A DNA stretch of 64,000 nt from Marinomonas sargassi. GTDB lineage: Bacteria; Pseudomonadota; Gammaproteobacteria; Pseudomonadales; Marinomonadaceae. The stretch's first letter is position 1. Each line of letters opens with the position of its first letter. The stretch spans positions 620,001 through 684,000 of the forward strand of contig NZ_JAOVZB010000001.1 in assembly GCF_025716875.1 (NCBI RefSeq), given 5' to 3'. Below are positions 26,606 to 36,431 of this stretch, piece by piece. Made by a program: the position numbers and the translations under genes. Below the pieces are notes generated by a model, which was not told where the DNA came from, made no database searches, and worked only from the letters and a program-made list of their open reading frames with translations.

Positions 26606-28129
26606 ATGTTAGAAGACTTACATTTAAAGATTCGTAATATTAAGAAGAGCGACTACGAGCAGGTCAGAATTTTAATGGACAAGGTCTATCATGATATTGG
26701 CGGCGCTTGGCCTCAACACACATTAGACAAACTCATTAAAGATTTCCCTGAAGGGCAAATTTGCCTTGAGGATCACGGCAATATCGTTGGTATTGCACTC
26801 TCTGTACAGGTCAATTACCAAAGGTTCAGTAACCCTCATACCTATGAAGACTTACTAGATCAAAAAGAAAACATCTTAAATGATCATAAAGGTGATGCCA
26901 TGTATGGTCTCGATGTTCTTATTGCACCGGAATATCGTGGTTACCGCTTAGGTCGACGCCTCTATGAAGCCCGCAAAGAGCTATGTAGACAACATAACTT
27001 CCGCGCCATTTTGGCTGGCGGGCGTATCCCCAATTACCACGAACACGCGAAAGAACTATCACCTGCAGAATATTTAGAGTCTGTCCGAGAAAAGAAGATT
27101 TACGACCCAATTTTATCCTTCCAACTTTCCAATGATTTTCAGGTAACTCGGCTGCTAAAAAGTTACCTTCCAGAAGATGAAAAGTCGCGAGGCTACGCCA
27201 CACTACTTGAGTGGAAAAATATCTTTTTTGAGCCTGAAACAACTGTTATCCAATCCCGTAAGACACAAGTTCGTATTGGTGCTGTGCAGTGGCAAATGCG
27301 TGAAGTTGAAAGTGCAGATGAATTGCTAAAACAGGTGGAGTACTTTATTGATGCCGTATCCAACTACAAAAGTGACTTCGCTGTTTTCCCTGAATTTTTC
27401 AATGCGCCACTTATCGGTTTAAGCCCTGACCAAAGCAACCAAACTGAAGCAATTCGCTTTCTAGCCAGCTTTACAGAGCGCTTTAAAAACGAAATTTCTC
27501 AGCTTGCTGTCAGCTATAACATCAATGTCATCACAGGCTCTATGCCAATCATCGAAGATGATACTGTCTACAACATTAGTTACCTATGTCGCCGTGATGG
27601 CACAGTAGAAGAGCAGAAGAAGATCCATATCACACCACACGAGCGTCGAGACTGGATCATTGAAGGTGGTAACGACCTTAGAGTATTCAATACAGATGCT
27701 GGCCGTATTGGCATACTGATCTGCTATGACGTTGAGTTCCCTGAGTTGGGCCGACTACTAGCAGAACAAGATATGGATATTCTATTTGTACCCTTCTGGA
27801 CAGACACCAAAAATGGCTACTTGCGAGTTCGTAACTGTGCTCAGGCCAGAGCGATAGAGAACGAGTGTTATGTCGTGATTTGCGGAAGTTGCGGTAATCT
27901 ACCTCAGGTGGAAAATCTCGATATCCAGTATTCTCAAAGCTCGGTATTCTCGCCGTCTGATTTCTCTTATCCACACGATGCTGTCATGGCCGAGACCACA
28001 CCAAACACAGAGATGATTATGTTCTCCGATCTCGACCTTGATAAACTTACCTTCACACGCAGTGAAGGCTCTGTGAATAACTTAAAAGATCGACGTCTTG
28101 ACCTATATTCAGTGAACTGGACGAAGTAA
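26606..28129 (+). CDS. GNAT acetyltransferase-carbon-nitrogen hydrolase fusion
   Basis: The 507-residue protein joins an N-terminal GNAT domain (about 5-160; acetyl-CoA loop VLIAPEYRGYRLGRRLYEARK) to a C-terminal nitrilase-superfamily domain (about 222-500). The hydrolase triad is visible as Glu in VFPEFFNAP, Lys in EEQKKIHITPHE, and Cys in ILICYDVEFPE. This architecture is known across bacteria; the substrate is unestablished, with an N-acyl amide or small amide plausible. RAGGA-type ribosome site. It lies between amtB and radA with its own spacing and is probably monocistronic. A nitrogen-release role next to amtB is only suggestive. Confidence 0.9.
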   Translation: MLEDLHLKIRNIKKSDYEQVRILMDKVYHDIGGAWPQHTLDKLIKDFPEGQICLEDHGNIVGIALSVQVNYQRFSNPHTYEDLLDQKENILNDHKGDAMYGLDVLIAPEYRGYRLGRRLYEARKELCRQHNFRAILAGGRIPNYHEHAKELSPAEYLESVREKKIYDPILSFQLSNDFQVTRLLKSYLPEDEKSRGYATLLEWKNIFFEPETTVIQSRKTQVRIGAVQWQMREVESADELLKQVEYFIDAVSNYKSDFAVFPEFFNAPLIGLSPDQSNQTEAIRFLASFTERFKNEISQLAVSYNINVITGSMPIIEDDTVYNISYLCRRDGTVEEQKKIHITPHERRDWIIEGGNDLRVFNTDAGRIGILICYDVEFPELGRLLAEQDMDILFVPFWTDTKNGYLRVRNCAQARAIENECYVVICGSCGNLPQVENLDIQYSQSSVFSPSDFSYPHDAVMAETTPNTEMIMFSDLDLDKLTFTRSEGSVNNLKDRRLDLYSVNWTK

Positions 28130-28183
28130 CGTTAATAAGCAAAAGGACTATCCTTTTTAACCCGCAGAATTAAGAGTGTTTTC

Positions 28184-29572
28184 ATGGCTAAAGCAAAAAC
28201 CGCTTTTGTATGTAATGAATGTGGCGCGGAGTACGCCAAATGGCAGGGGCAATGCCAAGCCTGTAAAGAGTGGAATTCACTATCTGAGATACGCTTAACA
28301 TCAGGTAAAACATCCGCGCGAGTAGCTGCCAGCCAAGACCCAAGATTACAGGGCTATGCTGGTGCCACCACAGGCATTCAGAACTTATCAGAGATTGACC
28401 TGAACGATGTCCCTCGTTTTAGTTCAGGGGCAAAAGAGTTTGACCGTGTACTCGGTGGCGGCTTAGTGCCCGGTGGTGTGGTGTTGATTGGTGGGCACCC
28501 GGGTGCAGGTAAAAGTACCTTGTTGCTACAAACTATGTGCTGGTTAGCCCAGCAACAAAGCGCGCTCTATGTCACTGGGGAAGAGTCCTTACAGCAAGTG
28601 GCTATGCGTGCTCAGCGTTTAGGTCTACCAACGCAGAATTTGAAAATGCTGTCGGAAACCAATGTTGAAGCAATATTAAACACAGCGCAGCAGCTTAAAC
28701 CAAAAGTTATTGTTATCGACTCTATTCAAGTCATGCATTTAGACGGCATCGAGTCTGCTCCCGGTAGTGTGTCACAAGTCCGTGAAAGTGCCGCCGTTCT
28801 GACCCGTTTCGCTAAGCAAACTCAAACCGCTTTTTTGCTAGTCGGCCATGTTACTAAAGACGGTTCTCTCGCAGGACCAAAAGTGCTCGAACACATGGTT
28901 GATTGTTCTGTACTTCTAGAAGGCTCAGAGGATTCTCGCTTCCGTACATTACGGGGCATGAAAAACCGCTTTGGCGCCGTTAATGAGCTAGGCGTGTTTG
29001 CCATGCTCGAGAACGGTCTTAAAGAAGTCACTAACCCTAGCTCTATTTTCCTAAATAGAAGTAATCAACCTGCTGCAGGTAGCTTAGTAATGGTTGTCTG
29101 GGAAGGCACTCGCCCGCTTCTCGTCGAACTTCAAGCGCTTGTTGATGACTCCGCCCTTAGCAACCCAAGGCGTGTTACCGTCGGTTTTGATCATAATAGG
29201 TTGGCCATGCTTCTCGCGGTACTTCATAAACATGGAGGCCTTCACACCGCCGATCAAGATGTGTATTTGAATGTGGTTGGTGGAGTAAAAGTACTCGAAA
29301 CTAGTGCTGACCTTGCGGCTATTGCAGCTGTCGTATCGAGTTTTCGAGACCAAGTACTTCCCCATGATCTTGTGGTACTAGGGGAAGTAGGTCTATCTGG
29401 TGAAATTCGCCCTGTACCATCGGGCCAAGAACGGATCAGTGAAGCGGCTAAACATGGTTTTGTACGTGCTGTTGTGCCAAAAGCCAACTGCCCTAAAAAG
29501 CCAATTAAAGGCATGACCGTAATTGGGGTTGATCGCTTATCTGAGGCATTAGAAGCAATTTTCGAGCACTAA
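28184..29572 (+). CDS. radA: DNA repair protein RadA
   Basis: The 462-residue protein has an N-terminal zinc finger (CNECGAEYAKWQGQCQACKEW), a RecA-like ATPase core (Walker A GGHPGAGKST; Walker B VIVIDSIQ), the RadA-specific KNRFG motif, and a C-terminal Lon-like domain (LGEVGLSGEIRPVPSGQERI). RadA promotes branch migration of recombination intermediates as a hexameric helicase. Length and all motifs are intact. Its stop overlaps the stop of the convergent DUF1289 gene by four bases. Confidence 0.96.
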   Translation: MAKAKTAFVCNECGAEYAKWQGQCQACKEWNSLSEIRLTSGKTSARVAASQDPRLQGYAGATTGIQNLSEIDLNDVPRFSSGAKEFDRVLGGGLVPGGVVLIGGHPGAGKSTLLLQTMCWLAQQQSALYVTGEESLQQVAMRAQRLGLPTQNLKMLSETNVEAILNTAQQLKPKVIVIDSIQVMHLDGIESAPGSVSQVRESAAVLTRFAKQTQTAFLLVGHVTKDGSLAGPKVLEHMVDCSVLLEGSEDSRFRTLRGMKNRFGAVNELGVFAMLENGLKEVTNPSSIFLNRSNQPAAGSLVMVVWEGTRPLLVELQALVDDSALSNPRRVTVGFDHNRLAMLLAVLHKHGGLHTADQDVYLNVVGGVKVLETSADLAAIAAVVSSFRDQVLPHDLVVLGEVGLSGEIRPVPSGQERISEAAKHGFVRAVVPKANCPKKPIKGMTVIGVDRLSEALEAIFEH

Positions 29573-29871
29573 TGTGAGTCTTCGTTGAGATGATGCATGA
29601 GCCCGAACAAATCAATCATGGGCTCATCTTCCATACCATAAGGTAATGCTTTCTTTGAATCTGCCTCTAAACGCTCTTGCCGTGCTTTTAATAACCGAGC
29701 ACGGCGCTGCTTACAGAGGTCTAAGATATGGTGACGGGACTCATTGGAAAGTGAAAACCAGTGAAAGCGCTCATCTCGGCTGCGCAAACAACCTTTGCAA
29801 AAGCCTTTCGCACTATTCTCGCAGATTCCTCGGCAGGGGCTTTCTATGGTGAATAGCTCTATTTGCTCCAT
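29569..29871 (-). CDS. DUF1289 family cysteine-rich protein
   Basis: The 100-residue protein contains SPCRGICENSAKGFCKGCLRSRDE, the four-cysteine DUF1289 motif (likely a metal-binding or Fe-S site), then a basic helix and an acidic tail. Function is unknown; family members are often found beside housekeeping genes. A GGGGGG ribosome site precedes the ATG. It is convergent with radA and co-directional with the lipoprotein gene upstream (14-base gap), so a two-gene transcript is likely. Confidence 0.85.
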   Translation of the reverse strand: MEQIELFTIESPCRGICENSAKGFCKGCLRSRDERFHWFSLSNESRHHILDLCKQRRARLLKARQERLEADSKKALPYGMEDEPMIDLFGLMHHLNEDSH

Positions 29872-29885
29872 CTTCCCCCCTATTT

Positions 29886-30491
29886 TTAATGCGTGGCTAG
29901 CTTGAAGTCATAAACTTCTTCTGGTGATAAAAAGTACACCCTTTCGGCAGGTGCCGCCGCTAGGGAGAACCAATAAAAGCGATCCGATACCCCCATTTCT
30001 AAGTAAAAGTTCACATAGGCACCGTGCACTGGGTCTGTATCCGCTATGTTATCAATTTTAATTTGCGTGCCGTCCGTCCAAGCGTGAATCCCAACCCCTG
30101 CACCTGCGCCAATACGTCTTTCTACACCACCTAAAAACAAGTCCACACCACCCGATAACACATACCCTGTAGTAGCAATACGGGTATTCAACCCCAGACG
30201 GCGAATCAAACGCGCTCCATCGATCACCGCTTGTTGGTTAGTCGCTCCGGGCACATTTACCAATACTAATTCGGTGATATTTGGGTTCTCTCGCACCAAA
30301 GCACTTAACTGCTCAACCAAGCCATCGCCTAATACACCTGAAAGATAAGCTGTGTTTTCATTAACTTCAAAGATAAGCTCATTACTTACCTCTTCTTGAG
30401 GCGCTGAAGTTGCACATGCTGACAGCAACACAGCGGCAGCACATAACAAAAGCCAGTTAGATAATGAGTGATTCCATTTCACGAAGCCCAT
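29886..30491 (-). CDS. Periplasmic lipoprotein with ClpP/crotonase-like fold (COG3904-like)
   Basis: The 201-residue protein has a lipoprotein signal (WLLLCAAAVLLSAC, Cys26). The mature part carries the repeating ClpP-like elements NTAYLSGVLGDGLVEQLSALVRENPNITELVLVNVPG and TRIATTGYVLSGGVDLFLGGVERRIGAGAGVGIHAW. The S-G-G-V-D-L-F-L-G-G segment is where Ser-protease homologues hold the nucleophile, so a serine (about residue 117) may be catalytic. The biological role of this group is unknown. A GGAGACG ribosome site precedes the ATG. Confidence 0.72.
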   Translation of the reverse strand: MGFVKWNHSLSNWLLLCAAAVLLSACATSAPQEEVSNELIFEVNENTAYLSGVLGDGLVEQLSALVRENPNITELVLVNVPGATNQQAVIDGARLIRRLGLNTRIATTGYVLSGGVDLFLGGVERRIGAGAGVGIHAWTDGTQIKIDNIADTDPVHGAYVNFYLEMGVSDRFYWFSLAAAPAERVYFLSPEEVYDFKLATH

Positions 30492-30766
30492 AGCGTCTCC
30501 GAACTGATTAAAACGGTTTATAAAGCATCATATTAGGACAAAAAAACACCAATGCCTATCCATTGAACCAATACTCGAAATTTACTTTCAATAAGTGAAG
30601 AATGAACTAAAAAACATCTTCCTGAGTAAGTATTTTTTATAAATCGTCAATTTTTTTCAGAAGATATTACAGAAAAAGAATATCTTTAATATATATTTAA
30701 AAATTCATATCCGACCGCAAGAGATATAAAATTATTTCATCTAATCAAATTTTCATGGAGAACAAA

Positions 30767-31873
30767 ATGAACCGCCTAATGCACCTACCAATGTTAGCCG
30801 GCATTACGATCGCGACTATTATCTCTGGTTGTTCGCCGAGCGATGATGAAATAGTTGTTGAAAAAGAAATCATCCGCCCAGTAAAACTTATTACGATTGA
30901 AGCCAGTGATGTGATAAATATTCGCCGTTTCCCTGCAGAATTAAAGGCCAGCGAAGAAGCCGACTTAGCATTTCGTGTTGGTGGTCAATTAGCAAAAATT
31001 TATGTCACACCAGGTCAGCGTGTAAAAAAAGGCGAGCTATTAGCAGAGTTAGACCCTACGGACTTCCAACTGAGTGTCGAGCTAGCAAAAGCTAGCCAAA
31101 AACTTAACTCGGCTCAGTTTGAGCGTATTCAGACTATGCATAAACAAAAAGCAGCAACCTTGTCTCAATACGATACCGCCAAAGCCAACTTAGATCAGTC
31201 GAACAATGCTTTGGAACAAGCGCAAAACCAACTCAAGTACAGCAAAGTCTATGCTCCTTTTAGTGGTGTAATTTCATCAGTCGCGACAGAAAATTTTCAA
31301 TATGTTGGTGCTACTCAACCACTTATGCACATACAAAATATCGATCAACTAGAAGTAGAGTTTCAAATACCAGAAAATTTGATCGTGAATATTCGCTCAA
31401 GTGCATCCGATTACAGAGCGCCTGTTTCTATTGATGTAGCACCAGAAGACTTGCTCTACGGCACCTACAAAGAGCACCACACCACAGCAGACCCAAACAC
31501 CCAAGCCTACAAGGTTATGCTAAGTTTGGTACGTGAAAACAATTCGAGCCATACCCTGTTACCCGGCATGACTGCCAATGTGGACATAGACTTGAACCAA
31601 CTGACTCGTACTGAGCAACATTTTGTTGTCCCAACCAGTGCTGTAATGCGCTATGAAGATACGTCTACGGGAGAATCAAAAAGTGTGGTGTGGGTCTATG
31701 ACGAAACATCTGGTTCCGTTGCAACTCGAGAAGTTAGCTTAGGTGGATTAGAGGGTAACCACATTGAAATCCTTACTGGCCTTAGTGTTGGCGATAAAGT
31801 GGTTGCTGCTGGCGTGCACAGCCTCACAGAGTCAATGAAAGTGCGCCCTTGGACACGTGAGCGAGGCTTATAA
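30767..31873 (+). CDS. RND efflux periplasmic adaptor (membrane fusion protein), lipoprotein
   Basis: The 368-residue adaptor has a lipoprotein signal ending ISGC (about residue 23). The lipoyl/barrel-sandwich halves are DLAFRVGGQLAKIYVTPGQRVKKGELLAELDP and VYAPFSGVISSVATENFQYV, flanking a coiled-coil hairpin; beta-barrel and membrane-proximal domains follow. It bridges the inner-membrane pump encoded next to an outer-membrane channel. The ATG at 30767 has GGAG six bases upstream; an ATG four codons earlier does not. Its stop overlaps the pump start as TAATG. No outer-membrane factor gene is nearby, so a shared TolC is likely. Confidence 0.92.
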   Translation: MNRLMHLPMLAGITIATIISGCSPSDDEIVVEKEIIRPVKLITIEASDVINIRRFPAELKASEEADLAFRVGGQLAKIYVTPGQRVKKGELLAELDPTDFQLSVELAKASQKLNSAQFERIQTMHKQKAATLSQYDTAKANLDQSNNALEQAQNQLKYSKVYAPFSGVISSVATENFQYVGATQPLMHIQNIDQLEVEFQIPENLIVNIRSSASDYRAPVSIDVAPEDLLYGTYKEHHTTADPNTQAYKVMLSLVRENNSSHTLLPGMTANVDIDLNQLTRTEQHFVVPTSAVMRYEDTSTGESKSVVWVYDETSGSVATREVSLGGLEGNHIEILTGLSVGDKVVAAGVHSLTESMKVRPWTRERGL

Positions 31874-34800
31874 TGGATATCGCAGCTTATTTCATAAAAC
31901 GCAAAGTAACCAGCTGGATGGTAACGCTTATCTTATTGATTGGCGGTGTCATAGCTTTTACTAATCTAGGTCAACTCGAAGACCCTGAATTTACAATAAA
32001 AGACTCATTAGTAATTACTTACTACCCAGGAGCATCACCTGAGCAAGTAGAAGAGGAAGTCACCTACCCTATTGAGCTGGAACTACAAAATCTTCCTTAT
32101 GTGGATAAAATCACCTCCACCTCTAAAGCTGGTTACTCCAAAATTCAGCTAACCATCAAAGACACTTACCGTGCTCAAGAGCTGAAACAAATTTGGGACG
32201 AAGTGCGTAAGAAGATTCGTGATCTTTCTGGATCATTCCCATCTGGCGTTGGCTCCCCCTATGTTTTAGATGACTTCGGTGATGTGTATGGGGTTATGCT
32301 TGCCATCAACGGCGAGGGTTACCCTTATAAAGACTTGGAAACCTATGTGGACTTGGTGAAGCGTGAATTAGTCCTAGTTGATGGTATTGCAAAAGTCACC
32401 GTGGCAGCGGAACAAAGTGAGCAAATCACCATTGAAATTTCCCGTGCGCGGCTCGCTAATATGGGAATTAGCCCTAACCAGCTATCTTCTCTATTATCAA
32501 ATCAAAACTCGGTCTCGAATGCAGGGCGCGTAAAGGTGGGTAGCGAATACATTCGTATTAGTCCTACAGGTGAGTTCCAAGACATATCCGAGTTAGAGAA
32601 CTTAATTGTTGGTACACCGATTGAAGGCAATTTAATTCGCTTAAAAGACGTTGCGACGATCAAACGTGAGTATGCTGAGCCGAACTCTCATCTAGTCAAT
32701 TTCAACGGTGCTCAGTCGCTACTTTTAGGGATTTCTTTCTCGAAGGGCGTCAATGTTGTCAAAGTAGGAAAAGTTTTAGAGCAGCGCATCGAAGAACTTC
32801 AATACCAGCAGCCCATTGGTATGAATATGGAGCCTATCTACTTCCAATCTAAAGAAGTAGATCGATCTGTATCGGACTTTATCCTCAACTTAGCCGCAGC
32901 TGTGGCCATAGTAATTCTTGTACTCTTGGTATTCATGGGCGTTCGCTCAGGTATTTTGATCGGCCTTATTTTGTTATTGACGATTCTGGGTACTTTCATC
33001 GTCATGGATTACTTCAAAATCAATCTGCAACGCATTTCTTTAGGAGGGTTAATTATAGCCTTAGGAATGTTGGTGGATAATGCGATCGTCGTTACCGAAG
33101 GTGTGCTGATTGGCATGCAAAGAGGTATGAGCAAACTACAGGCAGCCAGTGCGGTAGTGAAACAAACAAAGTGGCCTTTATTAGGCGCTACCGTTATTGC
33201 GATTACGGCTTTTGCACCAATAGGCTTGTCTCCAGACTCAGTTGGCGAGTTTGTTGGCTCACTTTTCCAAGTGCTCTTAATTTCCTTACTGCTTAGTTGG
33301 TTAACTGCTATCACCTTAACGCCTTTTTTCTGTGATTTGTTCTTCAAAGAGACAGTAACCACAGAAAAAAATGAAGACCTTAATGACCCTTATAAAGGCT
33401 TCATATTTAGCGGTTACAAATGGTTATTAGATAAAGCGATGCACTATAGATGGATGACAGTCATCTTGTTACTAGCTGCACTGGTGACATCAGGCTGGGC
33501 TTTCCAGTTTGTGAAACAAGCTTTCTTCCCGCCATCGACAACACCTATGTTTTACATGGATGTTCAAATGCCGGAAGGTACTCACATTGATGAAACCTAT
33601 AAAAAAGTAACCTCTATAGAAGAAAACTTATTAAATGATGAACGCATAGAGTTTGTCACCTCTTCCACTGGGCAAGGCACTTTGCGCTTTATGCTGACTT
33701 ATAATGCGGTACAAGCCAATTCAAGCTATGCCCAATTCATTATTCGCACCAAAGACAAGGAGTCGATACCCAGCCTCATGGAAGACCTGTATTACAAAAT
33801 GCAGGAACAATACCCAGAGCTTGAACTGAAGCTACAACGCTTACAGCTTGGGCCAGCGACTGGCTCAAAAATTGAAGCTAGGATTAGTGGTCCAGACCCT
33901 AAACAGCTACGTCAGTTTAGCGCTCAGATTCAAGAGATTTATCATGCTGATGGCGGTTTAGAAAGCATCAAGGACAACTGGCGTCAGCCAGTTAAAACAT
34001 TACGCCCTATCTTTAACGATGCCCAAGCTCGCCGCTTAGGTATCAGTAAAGCTGAGCTTGACGATGTACTGCTCACTAACTTCACAGGCTCACAGATCGG
34101 CTTATATCGCGAAGGTACGGACCTTTTACCAATCGTTCAAAAGGCTCCGGAAAACGAGCGAGTGTCTATAGATCAAATTCGTGATTTGCAGGTATACAGC
34201 CCTTCTTCTGGCTCATATGTCACTTTATCGACCTTGGTTACTGGCTTTGAAACCGTCTGGGAAGACCCTATTATTGAACGCCGCGATCGTAAGCGTACTA
34301 TTACAGTGATGGCGGACCCTAAAATTCTTGGGGACGAAACGGCTATGGCTGTATTCTCTCGTGTTCGAGGTCCTATTGAAGCTATAGAATTACCTCCCGG
34401 CTATAGTTTAGAGTGGGGGGGAGAATATGAAAGTAGTACAGATGCTCAAGCTAATATATTTAGTGCCTTGCCAATGGGCTATCTATTTATGTTCATCATC
34501 ACCATCTTGCTGTTCAATTCGGTTCGAGTGCCATTAACTATCTGGTTCTGTGTACCACTTGCGCTGATCGGTGTGTCCACTGGCCTATTAGTGATGAACT
34601 CAGCTTTCAGCTTCATGGCACTGCTTGGCTTCTTGAGCTTATCGGGTATGACGGTAAAAAATGGGATTGTTTTGGCCGACCAGATCAACTACGAGCTTGA
34701 ACAAGGCACCGAAAAATACGAGGCTATTTTCAAATCTGCCGTCAGTCGAGTACGGCCTGTTTGCATGGCGGCTATTACCACCATCCTTGGTATGATTCCG

Positions 34801-34950
34801 TTATTGTTTGACGCCTTCTTTGAGGGCATGGCCGTGGTGATTTCGTTCGGATTAGGGTTCGCGACGATACTAACCCTTATTGCCGTTCCTGTATTTTATG
34901 CCTTGGTCTTCCGCGTAAAATATCGTTCCCATAAAACATTTAATGAATAA
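31873..34950 (+). CDS. RND-family inner-membrane efflux pump
   Basis: The 1025-residue protein has the twelve-helix RND plan with two large periplasmic loops. Visible are the N-terminal FIKRKVTSWMVTLILLIGGV, the helix-4 proton-relay region LIIALGMLVDNAIVVTEG (one Asp where AcrB has two adjacent), and the C-terminal half with GMTVKNGIVLADQI. It belongs to the HAE1-like group with lipoprotein adaptors, close to the VexAB/MexGHI-like drug pumps; substrates are unknown. It is co-translated with the adaptor by a one-base overlap. Its own stop overlaps the ATG of the damaged LysR gene. Confidence 0.92.
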   Translation: MDIAAYFIKRKVTSWMVTLILLIGGVIAFTNLGQLEDPEFTIKDSLVITYYPGASPEQVEEEVTYPIELELQNLPYVDKITSTSKAGYSKIQLTIKDTYRAQELKQIWDEVRKKIRDLSGSFPSGVGSPYVLDDFGDVYGVMLAINGEGYPYKDLETYVDLVKRELVLVDGIAKVTVAAEQSEQITIEISRARLANMGISPNQLSSLLSNQNSVSNAGRVKVGSEYIRISPTGEFQDISELENLIVGTPIEGNLIRLKDVATIKREYAEPNSHLVNFNGAQSLLLGISFSKGVNVVKVGKVLEQRIEELQYQQPIGMNMEPIYFQSKEVDRSVSDFILNLAAAVAIVILVLLVFMGVRSGILIGLILLLTILGTFIVMDYFKINLQRISLGGLIIALGMLVDNAIVVTEGVLIGMQRGMSKLQAASAVVKQTKWPLLGATVIAITAFAPIGLSPDSVGEFVGSLFQVLLISLLLSWLTAITLTPFFCDLFFKETVTTEKNEDLNDPYKGFIFSGYKWLLDKAMHYRWMTVILLLAALVTSGWAFQFVKQAFFPPSTTPMFYMDVQMPEGTHIDETYKKVTSIEENLLNDERIEFVTSSTGQGTLRFMLTYNAVQANSSYAQFIIRTKDKESIPSLMEDLYYKMQEQYPELELKLQRLQLGPATGSKIEARISGPDPKQLRQFSAQIQEIYHADGGLESIKDNWRQPVKTLRPIFNDAQARRLGISKAELDDVLLTNFTGSQIGLYREGTDLLPIVQKAPENERVSIDQIRDLQVYSPSSGSYVTLSTLVTGFETVWEDPIIERRDRKRTITVMADPKILGDETAMAVFSRVRGPIEAIELPPGYSLEWGGEYESSTDAQANIFSALPMGYLFMFIITILLFNSVRVPLTIWFCVPLALIGVSTGLLVMNSAFSFMALLGFLSLSGMTVKNGIVLADQINYELEQGTEKYEAIFKSAVSRVRPVCMAAITTILGMIPLLFDAFFEGMAVVISFGLGFATILTLIAVPVFYALVFRVKYRSHKTFNE

Positions 34951-35985
34951 TGATAGGAGTAGCCATAGCCTCATACGGTTATGGCTCTTATCTACTTGAG
35001 GTATCTAGATTGCATTTAGACGACATTCTAAAGTTAGACATCAAATTGCTTGTGGCTTTTTCCACTATTATGGAGGAGGGCAGTGTTTCTCGTGCCGCCG
35101 ATAAATTAAATGTGACTCAACCCGCACTGAGCAAGAGCTTACAAAGACTGAGAGATTTATTTAAAGACTCTCTATTCACCCGGCAAGCCTACGGTTTAAC
35201 CCCCACCGCAAGAGCCTCTGAGTTACACGATCAAATAAAACCAATACTACACTCACTATCGGATTTGATGAGCCCAGACTCCTTGGACCTCGCCAATTTA
35301 AGCCGCCGTTTTAAGTTGCGAGTAGATGAGGGTGATTTAGAAAACTTACCCTTTACTAGCTACTCTGAGCAATGACGCTCCGAATATTCAACTATCCTTA
35401 ACCGCATGGGGTGATTCACAGTTTGAAGAAATGCTGGCAGGAAAAGTCGATTTAGGCATTAAAAGAGTCAATGACACACCAAATAATATCCGCAGTAAAC
35501 TGATTGGCTACACCGAAGCTTGTATTGTATTAGGAGAAGCTCACCCGCTGCATCATCAAGATGAAATTATGCTGAAAGATTTACTTGCTCATAAGCTTGT
35601 CACTCATCATATGGAAGCCAACCGTCAACATAGCACCTTCGCTAAAACAGAGCAGAAATTAAAACAGCAAGGCTTTCACATTAGAGCTGACTTAGAAACG
35701 GACAGCTTAATGGTTGCCATGCAAGCCGTTAACAACGGTATGGCTTTAGTTGCATCTCGCTCGATTGGTGAGCTTTTTTTAAAAGTAAAATGTGAGGAGA
35801 GCATTTCACCCGTAAAGCTGCTGCCCATTCCTAAAGAAGTGTTAGATCTAGATGATTACAATGGCCGACATCCCATCCATATATTCTGGCATGAACGCTT
35901 TAATAACGACCTTGCCCACCGCTGGCTAAGAGAGAAAATTATCGCTTTCATGAGAGAGTCCCCTTGGATGCACTCCCCCAAGTAG
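34950..35985 (+). pseudogene. LysR-family regulator disrupted by a one-base insertion
   Basis: The first frame (to TGA at about 35375) encodes the LysR winged helix (LLVAFSTIMEEGSVSRAADKLNVTQPALSKSLQRLRDLFKDSLFTR). The second frame (to 35985) encodes the co-inducer domain (WGDSQFEEMLAGKVDLGIKRVND through GMALVASRSIGEL). At 35349-35354 the run CCCTTT has one base too many: dropping one gives ENLPLLATLSNDAPNIQLSL, the expected junction. The true start is either ATG 34950, which overlaps the pump stop as TAATG, or TTG 35010, which has GAGG upstream. It probably once controlled the adjacent RND pump. A sequencing or assembly error in the homopolymers remains possible. Confidence 0.85.
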
Positions 35986-36043
35986 AGTTGGGGGCGAAAA
36001 GCGGTAAGGGTAGGGAGTGTGCTCTTTAAAAAGAAAGAGCACA
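35975..36043. terminator. Two hairpins after the LysR pseudogene
   Basis: CCCCCAA/TTGGGGG (35975-35981 with 35988-35994) encloses the LysR stop codon. A perfect 10-bp hairpin, TGTGCTCTTT/AAAGAGCACA, follows at 36018-36043. Neither has a T tract. They lie between the converging LysR and DUF1653 genes and may end both transcripts. Confidence 0.5.
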
Positions 36044-36059
36044 TAGGAAATTGATAGAA

Positions 36060-36281
36060 CTAAGTCTTTTCTCGAGTTTCTCGCTTCCATTCAAAGCGAG
36101 GGATGGTTTCACCATTAATTTCAACCGACTCTTTAAACATGTTTAAAGGGCGAGCCCACCAGCCAAATTCACCATATAAAGCTTGGTATATCACTAGGCT
36201 TTCTTCTGTCTCGCTGTGTTGTACAACACGCTCAACCCAATACTCTGCACCTTTATAGTGTTGGTATACTCCACTTTTCAT
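36060..36281 (-). CDS. DUF1653 family protein
   Basis: A 73-residue single-domain protein matching DUF1653 across its length: SGVYQHYKGAEYWVERVVQHSETEESLVIYQALYG, then WARPLNMFKESVEINGETIPRFEWK. The family has an SH3-like beta fold and no proven function. An AAGG ribosome site lies before the ATG. It is monocistronic. Confidence 0.9.
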   Translation of the reverse strand: MKSGVYQHYKGAEYWVERVVQHSETEESLVIYQALYGEFGWWARPLNMFKESVEINGETIPRFEWKRETREKT

Positions 36282-36431
36282 ATCTGTACCTTTTCTTATT
36301 CTTAATCATTGAACTAAGCGTATAAGAACAAAAAAGGGCAAATATCTAAATTCGCCCTCTTAATAACTCAATACACCTTAGAAATAACTCTATGACTCTC
36401 GTAGCCACTCACAGCATTTACTGCCTAAGGA

